In this document: in pieces, positions 8,592 through 16,627 of the stretch
Layout of the letters: every line of letters begins with the position of its first letter
How positions within the stretch are numbered: position 1 is the first letter of the stretch
NCBI RefSeq assembly: GCF_001857965.1
Contig: NZ_CP017774.1
Span: 1,426,001 to 1,490,000, forward strand
Direction: 5' to 3'
Length of the DNA stretch: 64,000 nt
From: Flavobacterium commune
Lineage (GTDB): Bacteria > Bacteroidota > Bacteroidia > Flavobacteriales > Flavobacteriaceae
Program-made: the position numbers and the translations under genes
Notes under the pieces: generated by a model
Database searches by the model: none
What the model was told of the DNA's origin: nothing
The model's input: the letters and a program-made list of their open reading frames with translations, nothing else

Positions 8592-9806
8592 ATGCTAGAC
8601 ATTCAAAAAATAAGAGCCGATTTTCCTATTCTTAATCAAAAAGTAAACGGAAAACCATTAGTATATTTCGATAACGGAGCTACTTCGCAAAAACCTCAAG
8701 TGGTTATTGATGCCATTTCAAAATATTATCAGGAAATAAATGCTAATATTCACCGTGGCGTTCACACACTAAGCCAATTAGCAACTGATGCTTACGAAAT
8801 TGCCCGTGGCAAAGTTCAAAACCACATTAATGCTAAACACGCCCATGAAGTACTTTTTACTTCAGGAACTACTTTTGGAATCAATTTGGTTGCCAATGGT
8901 TTTGCTTCAATTTTAAAACCAGGTGACGAAGTAATTGTTTCCCATTTAGAGCACCATAGTAATATAGTGCCTTGGCAAATGTTGTGCGAGAAAACCGGAG
9001 CTACTCTAAAAGTCATTCCAATGAATGAAGAAGGAGAGTTGGTTATGACTGAATACGACAAATTACTTTCAGAGAAAACTAAAATTGTCGCAGTAAATCA
9101 TATTTCAAACGCTTTGGGAACTATCAACCCAATCAAATACATGATTGATAAAGCACACGAAGTAGGTGCTGCAATCCTGATTGATGGAGCCCAATCGGTA
9201 CCACATTTAAAACCGGATGTTCAGGCTTTAGATTGCGATTTTTATGCTTTTTCGGGACATAAAATGTGCGGACCAACAGGAACCGGAATTTTGTATGGAA
9301 AAGAAGCCTGGTTAAACAAATTACCTCCTTATCAGGGTGGTGGCGAAATGATTAAGGAAGTTAGTTTCGAGAAAACAACCTATGCCGAATTGCCTCATAA
9401 ATTTGAAGCAGGAACACCTCATATTGCAGGAGGAATTGTTCTGGGAACAGCAATTGATTATATGAATTCTGTCGGTTTTGAAAATATTCAAAAACAGGAA
9501 TTGGAGTTATTAGCTTACGCAACCGAACGTTTATCAGAGATTGAAGGCTTACGTATTTATGGAACATCTAAGAATAAAACTTCGGTAATTTCGTTTAATA
9601 TAGAAGGGATTCATCCATATGATATTGGTAGTATTATTGATAAACTAGGAATTGCAGTAAGAACAGGACACCACTGTGCGCAACCCATTATGAATTTCTT
9701 CGGAATTCCGGGTACTATAAGAGCTTCATTCTCTTTTTACAACACCAAAGAAGAAATTGATGCCTTAGTTGATGCTGTTAAAAAGGCGCAGTTAATGTTA
9801 TCCTAA
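8592..9806 (+). CDS. sufS: Cysteine desulfurase SufS
   Basis: A 404-residue class V aminotransferase-fold enzyme that removes sulfur from L-cysteine and passes a persulfide to SufE. The PLP lysine is Lys224 in SGHKMCGPTG, the PLP-stacking His lies in the HH pair at 121-122, and the active-site Cys362 lies in RTGHHCAQP. This short active loop is that of the group II (SufS) desulfurases, not IscS. Length and motifs are normal. It is followed closely by a small lipoprotein gene and sufE. Confidence 0.96.
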   Translation: MLDIQKIRADFPILNQKVNGKPLVYFDNGATSQKPQVVIDAISKYYQEINANIHRGVHTLSQLATDAYEIARGKVQNHINAKHAHEVLFTSGTTFGINLVANGFASILKPGDEVIVSHLEHHSNIVPWQMLCEKTGATLKVIPMNEEGELVMTEYDKLLSEKTKIVAVNHISNALGTINPIKYMIDKAHEVGAAILIDGAQSVPHLKPDVQALDCDFYAFSGHKMCGPTGTGILYGKEAWLNKLPPYQGGGEMIKEVSFEKTTYAELPHKFEAGTPHIAGGIVLGTAIDYMNSVGFENIQKQELELLAYATERLSEIEGLRIYGTSKNKTSVISFNIEGIHPYDIGSIIDKLGIAVRTGHHCAQPIMNFFGIPGTIRASFSFYNTKEEIDALVDAVKKAQLMLS

Positions 9807-9815
9807 AGCTAAAAT

Positions 9816-10253
9816 ATGAAATTACTATCTTTATTATTCCTGACCATTTTTCTAAGCAAAGGCTGTGATGGAGATGCACAAAAAAAATTGGAAGCAGCTC
9901 AGTTAATTTACACCGCAAACTCCAGAGGATTTCATCAGGAAATAGTAATTGAAAATCATATTGCAATTATAAAAAAAGACAGAAAAGAAAAAACTATCCA
10001 AACTAAAATCTCAGATGCTGACTGGAAAGAGCTAATTACTCTTTTTAAGAAAGTCGATTTAGAAGAAATCAAAAATTTAAAATCGCCTACTGAAAAACGT
10101 TTCTATGATGGTGCAGCGATAGCTAATTTGAAAATAAATTACAAAGGAAGAAACTATGAATCACAAAGTTTTGATCACGGATTTCCTCCTGTTGAAATAA
10201 AAAAAATAGTGACTAAAATAAATTCATTTGCAAAACAGAATAATGAAAATTAA
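9816..10253 (+). CDS. Small predicted lipoprotein between sufS and sufE
   Basis: A 145-residue protein with a hydrophobic N-terminus followed by a Cys at residue 17 (LSKGC), a loose lipobox acceptable in Bacteroidota. The rest is a small alpha/beta domain with many Lys and Glu and no motif I can name. It begins 9 bases after sufS and its last 11 bases overlap sufE, so it is probably co-transcribed and translationally coupled. An exported lipoprotein in a cytoplasmic Fe-S assembly operon is odd; its role is unknown. Confidence 0.75.
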   Translation: MKLLSLLFLTIFLSKGCDGDAQKKLEAAQLIYTANSRGFHQEIVIENHIAIIKKDRKEKTIQTKISDADWKELITLFKKVDLEEIKNLKSPTEKRFYDGAAIANLKINYKGRNYESQSFDHGFPPVEIKKIVTKINSFAKQNNEN

Positions 10254-10662
10254 AGATATACAAGAAGAAATTGTTGACGAGTTCTCGATGTTTGACGATT
10301 GGATGCAACGTTATGAATACATCATCGAGTTAGGAAAAAATCTTCCTTTAATCAAAGAAGAATTCAAAGTTGATGAAAATTTAATCAAAGGTTGTCAATC
10401 TAAAGTTTGGTTACAAGGAGAACAAAACGAAGACAAAATAGTCTTCACTGCCGATAGTGACGCCATACTAACCAAAGGAATAATTGCTATATTAATCCGT
10501 GTTTTTTCAAATCAAACACCAAAAGACATTATTGATGCCGATATGGGGTTTATTGACGAAATAGGCTTAAAAGAACATTTATCGCCTACAAGAGCTAACG
10601 GACTGGTATCTATGATTAAGAATATTAAAATGTATGCTTTGGCATTCAATACTAAAGGATAG
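10243..10662 (+). CDS. sufE: Sulfur acceptor protein SufE
   Basis: A 139-residue SufE-family protein. The active-site Cys51 lies in the loop LIKGCQSKVW, which accepts the persulfide from SufS and delivers it to SufB. I chose the ATG at 10243 rather than an upstream in-frame TTG at 10228 because SufE proteins begin at this point with a helix (MKIKDIQEEI). The start overlaps the end of the preceding lipoprotein gene by 11 bases. The inserted GxxExxY element begins 8 bases after its stop codon. Confidence 0.94.
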   Translation: MKIKDIQEEIVDEFSMFDDWMQRYEYIIELGKNLPLIKEEFKVDENLIKGCQSKVWLQGEQNEDKIVFTADSDAILTKGIIAILIRVFSNQTPKDIIDADMGFIDEIGLKEHLSPTRANGLVSMIKNIKMYALAFNTKG

Positions 10663-10670
10663 GTTTTTTA

Positions 10671-10689
10671 AACATATAAGTCATATAAG
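10671..10689. repeat. Left terminal inverted repeat of GxxExxY cassette
   Basis: The 19-bp sequence AACATATAAGTCATATAAG is the exact reverse complement of 11204-11222. With one mismatch the match extends a further 7 bases outward into the T-run at 10664-10670. Together the two copies bracket the GxxExxY pseudogene and lie between sufE and sufT. Confidence 0.8.
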
Positions 10690-10705
10690 CAAACTCTTTA
10701 AGATT

Positions 10706-11129
10706 ATGAATGTAACAAAAAGTTATCTCAAAGATTTAGTTTATCAGGTTAATGGCGCAGCTATTGAAGTTCATAAAAGTTTAGGTCCAGGACTTTTAGA
10801 AAGTATATATCACCAATGCTTTAAAAAAGAATTAGAATTACGAAAAATTAATTATTCTTCAGAACTTTTGATTCCTTTAAAGTACAAAGGACATGAATTA
10901 GAATCTAAACTCAGATGTGATTTATTTATAGAAAACAAGCTAGTTGTTGAATTAAAATCGGTGAATGAAATCAACCCGATTTATGAAGCACAATTACTAA
11001 CTTATATGAACTTATATGAACTTATTAAACGCACCAATTGGTTTGCTTATTAACTTTAATGTAAAAAATATTTTCTATGAAGGTCAAAAAACATTGGTGA
11101 ATGATTTTTACAGCAGACTTGAAGAATAA
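10706..11129 (+). pseudogene. GxxExxY family PD-(D/E)XK-like nuclease gene, frameshifted
   Basis: The first 101 residues match the GxxExxY family: G29-L-L-E32-S-I-Y35 gives the name motif, and Asp72 (RCDLFI) with Glu82 and Lys84 (VVELKSV) gives the D...E-x-K metal site of PD-(D/E)XK nucleases. The frame then stops early at 11053 after a non-family tail (NWFAY). Removing one copy of a tandem 10-bp repeat at 10999-11018 restores the expected ending (LLNAPIGLLINFNVKNIF..., to the stop at 11127-11129), giving a normal 137-residue protein. So this is a recent, probably inactivating duplication. The family's function is not established. The truncated version keeps all putative catalytic residues, so residual activity cannot be excluded. 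Confidence 0.85.
10999..11025. repeat. Tandem 10-bp repeat causing frameshift
   Basis: The unit AACTTATATG is present twice in perfect tandem followed by AACTTAT, about 2.7 copies. Deleting one unit restores the reading frame of the GxxExxY gene. The word CTTATATGA also makes up the cassette's terminal inverted repeats. Confidence 0.9.
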
Positions 11130-11203
11130 ACTTAACATATAAATCATCTAAGCCAAAAAGCTAATATGAACTTATATTTAACTTAAAAATAGAAAACAAA
11201 AAA

Positions 11204-11241
11204 CTTATATGACTTATATGTTAAAAAAATAAGTCATATAA
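11204..11241. repeat. Right terminal inverted repeat plus hairpin upstream of sufT
   Basis: 11204-11222 is the exact reverse complement of 10671-10689. In addition, 11205-11216 pairs perfectly with 11230-11241 (TTATATGACTTA/TAAGTCATATAA, 12 bp, 13-nt loop), so this end can fold into its own hairpin 22 bases before the sufT start. Confidence 0.8.
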
Positions 11242-11263
11242 TTTAACAAAAAAACGAAATAAA

Positions 11264-11587
11264 ATGGAACAAGAAATAGACACCAACGAATTAGGAGAAG
11301 CGATTGTAAAGAAGTTAAAAACCATTTACGATCCGGAAATTCCTGTAGATATTTACGAACTGGGATTGATTTATGATGTAATGGTAAACACTGATTACGA
11401 AGTAAAGATCCTTATGACGCTTACTTCTCCAAACTGTCCGGTAGCCGAGAGTTTACCGAGAGAAGTTGAAGAAAAAATAAAATCGATTGAGCATGTAAAA
11501 GGTGCCGAAGTAGAAATCACTTTTGATCCACCTTGGAGCAAAGATTTAATGAGTGAAGAAGCTAAACTAGAGCTAGGAATGCTTTAA
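11264..11587 (+). CDS. sufT: SufT/DUF59 iron-sulfur assembly factor
   Basis: A 107-residue protein of the MIP18/DUF59 (PaaD-like) family. Diagnostic features are DPEIPVDIYELGLIYDV (about residues 23-39) and Cys58 in LTSPNCPVAESLP, the conserved reactive cysteine. Family members act in Fe-S cluster maturation or delivery; in suf operons they are called SufT. The position downstream of sufE supports the role, although the GxxExxY cassette now separates the two genes. Confidence 0.9.
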   Translation: MEQEIDTNELGEAIVKKLKTIYDPEIPVDIYELGLIYDVMVNTDYEVKILMTLTSPNCPVAESLPREVEEKIKSIEHVKGAEVEITFDPPWSKDLMSEEAKLELGML

Positions 11588-11598
11588 TCCGTTAATTT

Positions 11599-11657
11599 GT
11601 TTATGGTTTATGGTTGGCTGTTTTAGAACCTCAAACTATAAACTAAAAACTATAAAC
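11599..11657. repeat. Intergenic GTTTATGG-type imperfect inverted repeat
   Basis: GTTTATGGTTTATGGTT at 11599-11615 faces AAACTATAAAC/AAAACTATAAAC words at 11633-11657. It is similar in sequence and position to 6975-7036 in the sufC-sufD gap. Confidence 0.5.
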
Positions 11658-11664
11658 TTTTAAA

Positions 11665-12177
11665 ATGGAAGAGATAATTAACAAAGTAGCTAATAGTGCC
11701 TTGGAAGTATTCGATTTAGAAGATTACTATCCAAAGGGCATTCGTACGCAAATTGATATTTCGCAATGGTTACTCGAAGGATTTTTATTAAAAGAAAAAG
11801 ACTTTAGGGAACAGCTAAAAAATCATGATTGGTCGCAATACCAGGATCATTATGTCGCTATCTATTGCAGTACCGATGCTATAGTTCCGGCCTGGGCATC
11901 CATTTTAGTTGCTATACAATTAGCTCCTTTTGCCAAGAAAATCATCAATGGAAGTATCGAAGATTTGGATGCAGCACTATATGAAGAATTACTTCCTAAA
12001 CTGGATTATACGACTTATGAAAATAAATCGGTGATTATTAAAGGTTGTTCTAAGAAACCTGTGCCTATGCGTGCTTATGTTTTGGCAGCACACAATTTGC
12101 AGCCATTTGCCAGAAGTATTATGTATGGAGAAGCCTGTTCAGCAGTTCCGCTATACAAAGCACCTAAAAAAGCTTAA
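11665..12177 (+). CDS. DUF2480 family protein
   Basis: A 170-residue soluble protein recognised as the DUF2480 family of Bacteroidota, commonly found next to suf genes. It has no signal peptide and no clear catalytic motif. Conserved-looking features are DIDISQWL-type and HYVAIYCSTDAIVPAWA (about residues 72-88) and a C-terminal Cys pair (KGCSKK and EACSAV). A role in Fe-S assembly is only suggested by neighbourhood. It ends just before a strong terminator at 12197-12221, closing the suf region. Confidence 0.8.
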   Translation: MEEIINKVANSALEVFDLEDYYPKGIRTQIDISQWLLEGFLLKEKDFREQLKNHDWSQYQDHYVAIYCSTDAIVPAWASILVAIQLAPFAKKIINGSIEDLDAALYEELLPKLDYTTYENKSVIIKGCSKKPVPMRAYVLAAHNLQPFARSIMYGEACSAVPLYKAPKKA

Positions 12178-12196
12178 ATGCTATATTTATTAAATC

Positions 12197-12221
12197 AAAT
12201 GCTACTTTTCCAGTAGCATTT
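12197..12221 (+). terminator. Terminator closing the suf cluster
   Basis: Perfect 9-bp stem (12197-12205 with 12213-12221, AAATGCTAC/GTAGCATTT) followed by a T-run. Confidence 0.85.
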
Positions 12222-12255
12222 TTTTTATATTTACTATTCAAAAACTACTTCAAAT

Positions 12256-13107
12256 ATGAAAAAACTGCTTCTACTCTTTGTGTTTACATTTTCTGTTTTT
12301 TCGATAAAAGCCCAAGAAACCATCAAAGACACTACAAAACTTTGGACTAAAAAAGGCAATATGTCATTATTATTAAGTCAATCGGCCTATAACAGACAAT
12401 GGCTTGGCGGTGGAACTTCTAACGTAGCAGGAAATTTTAATTTAAATTACGATTTCAATTACAAAAAAGGAGATGTGGTTTGGGACAACAAATTTATTCT
12501 GGCTTACGGACTAAGTAAAATAAAAGGAAACGAAAACACCGCAAAAACCGATGACCGCCTTGAATTAAACTCACTTTGGGGTAAAAAATCGACGGTCAAA
12601 AATTGGTATTACTCCGTGTATTTTAACTTTAGATCCCAAATGGATACTGGTGTTGACAAAAACAACTTAAAAATATCTCATTTTTTCTCGCCTGCTTACT
12701 TCCAGTTTGGACCTGGTTTTTTGTGGAAAAAAGACGACAATGTAAGCATCAACATTGCTCCGGCAGCTGGAAAATTAATTTTGGTTCACAAACATTTTAC
12801 CGAACTGGGATCTTCTTTTGGAGTCCTGCAAGGCGATAATTCCCGTGTAGAATTTGGAGCAAGCATTTCGGGCTATTTTAAATTCAATGCTATCACCAAT
12901 GTTTCCATCGAAAATCGATTGAATTTATATTCGAACTATTTAGACGACCCACAAAATGTTGATATCGATTACCAAATGAATGTGGTAATGAAAATCAACA
13001 AATACCTTTCGGCAAACATTGCTTTGCAAACCATCTATGATCACAATGCTATCAAAGCGGTTCAGGTAAGAGAGATATTTGGATTAGGCATTAATTATGG
13101 TTTTTAA
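12256..13107 (+). CDS. DUF3078 outer-membrane beta-barrel-like protein
   Basis: A 283-residue protein with a signal peptide (about residues 1-19, ending SIKAQ) and alternating hydrophobic beta strands through the rest, ending in an aromatic residue (NYGF). These are marks of a small outer-membrane barrel. The segment around QWLGGGTSNVAGNFNLNYD (about 53-71) is typical of DUF3078 proteins in Flavobacteria. Function unknown. It is convergent with hflX and separated from it by a bidirectional hairpin. Confidence 0.82.
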   Translation: MKKLLLLFVFTFSVFSIKAQETIKDTTKLWTKKGNMSLLLSQSAYNRQWLGGGTSNVAGNFNLNYDFNYKKGDVVWDNKFILAYGLSKIKGNENTAKTDDRLELNSLWGKKSTVKNWYYSVYFNFRSQMDTGVDKNNLKISHFFSPAYFQFGPGFLWKKDDNVSINIAPAAGKLILVHKHFTELGSSFGVLQGDNSRVEFGASISGYFKFNAITNVSIENRLNLYSNYLDDPQNVDIDYQMNVVMKINKYLSANIALQTIYDHNAIKAVQVREIFGLGINYGF

Positions 13108-13126
13108 TTTCGAACTAATCCAAAAA

Positions 13127-13156
13127 AAATCCCTTTCGAAAATTCAAAAGGGATTT
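13127..13156. terminator. Bidirectional terminator between DUF3078 gene and hflX
   Basis: Perfect 10-bp stem 13127-13136/13147-13156 (AAATCCCTTT/AAAGGGATTT). It has an A-run on its left side, which reads as T on the minus strand, so it serves hflX best. Confidence 0.8.
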
Positions 13157-13180
13157 AATACAATTTATATTTTAGAAATG

Positions 13181-14407
13181 CTATTCTTCTTTCTCCATTG
13201 CATCCTTATAATCGGGATACAAGAACTTATTATAAGGAAAACGCGTAATGTGAATTTGGCGCACGGCTTCGTAAACTCTTTCCCTAAACTCTTCAAAATT
13301 CTCTTTATTGGTAGCCGAAATAAACAAGGCGTTTTGCTCTCCTACACGACTCATCCAGGTCGATTTCCACTCTTCCAATGTATAATGTTTAGTAGTTTTT
13401 TCGGTCATTAAATCATCTTCATCAATAGTCAAGTGCCTGTAAGCATCTATTTTATTAAAAACCATAATTACCGGTTTGTCCCCTGCTTTGATGTCTAATA
13501 AAATTTGGTTTACCGAAGCAATATGATCTTCAAAATCCGGATGCGAAATATCCACCACATGCAATAATAAATCGGCTTCACGAACCTCATCAAGCGTACT
13601 CTTGAATGAATCTACCAATTGTGTTGGCAATTTCCTGATAAAACCTACGGTGTCCGAAAGCAAGAAAGGTAAATTCTTGATTACCACTTTTCGAACAGTC
13701 GTGTCTAACGTAGCAAACAATTTATTTTCAACAAAAACATCACTTTTCCCAATAGCGTTCATCAACGTTGATTTTCCCACATTGGTATAACCTACTAAAG
13801 CCACACGAACCATCGCACCGCGATTGCTGCGTTGAGTCCCCATTTGCTTGTCGATAGCTTTGATTTTATCTTTCAACAACGAAATTCGATCACGCACAAT
13901 ACGACGGTCGGTTTCAATCTCAGTTTCCCCCGGACCACGCATCCCGATACCCCCTTTTTGACGTTCTAAGTGTGTCCACAATCCTGAAAGTCTTGGCAGC
14001 AAATAAATACATTGCGCCAGTTCAACTTGGGTTCTGGCGTAAGAAGTTTCGGCTCTTTGGGCAAAAATATCTAAGATAAGATTGGTTCTGTCGAGAATCT
14101 TACAATCGATAATTTTGGAAATATTTTTTTGTTGCGAAGGCGTTAATTCGTCATCAAATATGATGGTCGAAATTCCGTTTTCTTTTACATAATGATGAAT
14201 TTCGTCTATTTTTCCTGTACCTAAAAAAGTTTTAGGATTGGGTTTGTCCATTTTTTGCGAAAAACGTTTCACCACCTGACCACCTGCTGTAAAGGTTAAA
14301 AACTCTAATTCATCAAGATATTCATTAAGTTTCTCTTCGCTTTGATTTTGAGTTACAATACCAACGATGGCTGTTTTTTCGAAATTTATTACTTCTTTTT
14401 CTAACAT
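13181..14407 (-). CDS. hflX: Ribosome-associated GTPase HflX
   Basis: A 408-residue HflX GTPase. The N-terminal HflX domain is followed by a linker with GPGETEIETDRR (about residues 158-169) and the G domain. G1 is GYTNVGKST (about 205-213), G3 is DTVGF and G4 is NKID. HflX splits or rescues stalled ribosomes in stress. Family length is normal. It is a monocistronic minus-strand gene with the strong hairpin at its 3' end. Confidence 0.95.
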   Translation of the reverse strand: MLEKEVINFEKTAIVGIVTQNQSEEKLNEYLDELEFLTFTAGGQVVKRFSQKMDKPNPKTFLGTGKIDEIHHYVKENGISTIIFDDELTPSQQKNISKIIDCKILDRTNLILDIFAQRAETSYARTQVELAQCIYLLPRLSGLWTHLERQKGGIGMRGPGETEIETDRRIVRDRISLLKDKIKAIDKQMGTQRSNRGAMVRVALVGYTNVGKSTLMNAIGKSDVFVENKLFATLDTTVRKVVIKNLPFLLSDTVGFIRKLPTQLVDSFKSTLDEVREADLLLHVVDISHPDFEDHIASVNQILLDIKAGDKPVIMVFNKIDAYRHLTIDEDDLMTEKTTKHYTLEEWKSTWMSRVGEQNALFISATNKENFEEFRERVYEAVRQIHITRFPYNKFLYPDYKDAMEKEE

Positions 14408-14803
14408 GTCTCTAAATAAGGCTACAAATTTAATGATTTGCCCGTTAGGAATAGAATTTATGTGTTCATAAAAATTTATCGTTAACCCTTATAACTATCA
14501 AAAGCTGTTTTGTAAACAACTAAGCTGTCTGCCGACAGACAGATTACTCAAATTAGATACAAATGCACCTTTTTTATATTCTAAAAGCACTACTTTTTTT
14601 AGCTAAACCCCTATCTCAAACCATTGATTTTCTTAACTTTATTATTAAAAAACCGATTTTCATTCTACTTTTTTTCAACAACAAAAAACCAAGAAGAATA
14701 AAGCCGCTAACTTTACTTTTTTGAAACTATAAAACACCTCTAACCCGTTTTTGCCTTTTTGATGAGTTGCTTTCATTAAAAACGAAAACTAAAAACCAAC
14801 CAA
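14408..14803. other. Intergenic region between divergent hflX and GH13 genes
   Basis: About 400 bases. The only clear structure is a short hairpin CTGTCTG-CCGA-CAGACAG at 14525-14542. A 53-codon open frame (14563-14724) is not convincing as a gene. I see no clear TAnnTTTG element for the GH13 gene. Confidence 0.6.
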
Positions 14804-16537
14804 ATGAAATTACAATTTCCAAAGTGCATGGCAATTCCTATCCTTTTTATGGGATTGTTGTCAACAAATCCAATCACAGCACAAGAAAACAAGGCAGCGA
14901 CAGATTCTAAATGGTGGAAAGAAGCCGTAGTGTACCAGATTTACCCAAGAAGTTTCAAGGACAGCGATGGCGACGGCATTGGCGATTTAAAAGGAATTAT
15001 TTCCAAACTGGATTATGTTAAAAGTCTGGGAATTGATGCGGTATGGCTGAATCCAATTTATACTTCACCAAATGACGACAATGGTTACGACATTAGTAAT
15101 TATCGTGAAATCATGGCCGATTTTGGCACCATGGAAGATTTTGATTTGTTGCTAAAAGAAATGCACAAACGCAACATCAAACTTATCATGGACTTAGTAG
15201 TCAATCATAGTAGTGACGAACACGAATGGTTCAAACAATCCAGAAGTTCCAGAGACAATCCGTATAGAGATTATTACCATTGGTGGCCTGCCGAAAAAGG
15301 AAAACCGCCTTACCGATGGAGTTTTTTTGATGTAAACAGTGATGCCTGGAAATACGATGCCCAAACTAATTCCTATTACCTGCATTATTTTTCGCAAAAA
15401 CAACCGGACTTAAATTGGGAAAACCCAAAAGTGCGAAACGAAGTCTATGACATTATGCGTTTTTGGCTTGACAAGGGAATCGACGGATTCCGAATGGATG
15501 CTTTTCAATTTGCTTCTAAAGACACCAGCTGGCCAGAGCTCCCAAAAGGTTTTGAAAAAAACATCATCAAATATTATGGTGTAGGCCCACATTTGCATGA
15601 ATATTTGCAAGAAATGAACCGGGAAGTTTTTAGCAAATACGACATCATGACCGTTGCAGAAGGTGCCGGAAGTTCCCCGGAAGATGCGTTGCTTTTTGTT
15701 GATCCTAACCGTAAAGAATTAAACATGGCTTATCACTTTGAAAGTGTAGATATTGGAAAACATGTAAAAGATTTTGGTTTAGTAAAATACAAAGAGATTT
15801 TTTCCAGATATGATAAAACATTCAAAGACAAAGGATGGTTATCAATTTTCCTGGCCAATCATGACCAACCCAGAATGGTCAGTAAATTTGGAAACGACAC
15901 ACCGGAATTCAGAGAAATATCTTCCAAAATGCTATCCACTTTTGTGATGAGCATGCGAGGAACGCCTTATTATTATCATGGAGACGAATTAGGTATGATT
16001 AATATCCGTTTTGACTCTATTGACGATTACCATGATGTAGATACCCGCAACAAATATTTTGGACTAAAAAACCGTGGCGGAGATTTAAAAGCCTTTTTAG
16101 AAGAACAAAAACAAACGGCCAGAGAAAACGGAAGAACTCCTTTTCAATGGGATACCACAGCTAATGCAGGTTTCACAACAGGCACTCCTTGGCTAAAAGT
16201 AAATCCAAACTATGCCATAATCAATGCAGAAGCGCAGGAAAAAGATCCAAATTCAGTTTTGAATTATTTTAGAAAACTGGTTCAGCTTCGAAAAGAAAAC
16301 CCAATTTTAATCTACGGTAAATATACTTTGATAGATAAAGACAATCCGGATGTTTTTGCATACACACGCGAATTAGAAGGAAAAAAAGTACTGGTAGTAC
16401 TCAATTTCTCTGATAAAAATGTAAAAATAAATACTGGTTTCAATATCAAAAACGCAAAAGTACTGATTGCTAATTATAACAATCTTGCTAAAGATGGTTT
16501 GTTAAGACCTTATGAAGCCATTATTTACAAATTGTAA
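14804..16537 (+). CDS. Secreted GH13 alpha-glucosidase/oligo-1,6-glucosidase-like enzyme
   Basis: A 577-residue GH13 enzyme with a signal peptide (about residues 1-27, ending ITAQ), so periplasmic or surface. The GH13 landmarks are clear: DLVVNH at 130-135, GFRMDA with nucleophile Asp232, VAEG with acid/base Glu286 and NHDQPR with Asp354. QPDLNWENP (200-208) and the opening VVYQIYPRSF-DGDGIGD are typical of the oligo-1,6-glucosidase/alpha-glucosidase subgroup rather than endo-amylases. It hydrolyses terminal alpha-glucosidic bonds of starch or isomalto-oligosaccharides. No SusC/SusD genes flank it, so it is not in an obvious utilisation locus here. Confidence 0.9.
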   Translation: MKLQFPKCMAIPILFMGLLSTNPITAQENKAATDSKWWKEAVVYQIYPRSFKDSDGDGIGDLKGIISKLDYVKSLGIDAVWLNPIYTSPNDDNGYDISNYREIMADFGTMEDFDLLLKEMHKRNIKLIMDLVVNHSSDEHEWFKQSRSSRDNPYRDYYHWWPAEKGKPPYRWSFFDVNSDAWKYDAQTNSYYLHYFSQKQPDLNWENPKVRNEVYDIMRFWLDKGIDGFRMDAFQFASKDTSWPELPKGFEKNIIKYYGVGPHLHEYLQEMNREVFSKYDIMTVAEGAGSSPEDALLFVDPNRKELNMAYHFESVDIGKHVKDFGLVKYKEIFSRYDKTFKDKGWLSIFLANHDQPRMVSKFGNDTPEFREISSKMLSTFVMSMRGTPYYYHGDELGMINIRFDSIDDYHDVDTRNKYFGLKNRGGDLKAFLEEQKQTARENGRTPFQWDTTANAGFTTGTPWLKVNPNYAIINAEAQEKDPNSVLNYFRKLVQLRKENPILIYGKYTLIDKDNPDVFAYTRELEGKKVLVVLNFSDKNVKINTGFNIKNAKVLIANYNNLAKDGLLRPYEAIIYKL

Positions 16538-16556
16538 TTGACTTTTATTTACATAA

Positions 16557-16596
16557 AAAATACCCCCAAAAGTATTTAACTTTTTGGAGGTATTTT
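16557..16596. terminator. Terminator between GH13 and FKBP genes
   Basis: An imperfect long stem (AAAATACCCCCAAAAG with CTTTTTGGAGGTATTTT) lies between convergent genes, with A-runs and T-runs suited to both strands. Confidence 0.75.
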
Positions 16597-16627
16597 AATT
16601 GTTTTTCTATTTTTTGTAATAATAAAA

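Noticed and set aside
10228..10245. TTG start for SufE
   Set aside because: It lies in the preceding gene and adds residues not seen at the start of SufE proteins; ATG 10243 is better.
10671..11241. A classical insertion sequence
   Set aside because: The only gene inside is GxxExxY, about 140 codons, with no DDE or Y1 transposase and no obvious target-site duplication.
14563..14724. 53-codon open frame in the hflX-GH13 gap
   Set aside because: The product is mostly hydrophobic with no sensible signal or conserved motif, and no -7 element precedes it. It is more likely chance in AT-rich DNA.
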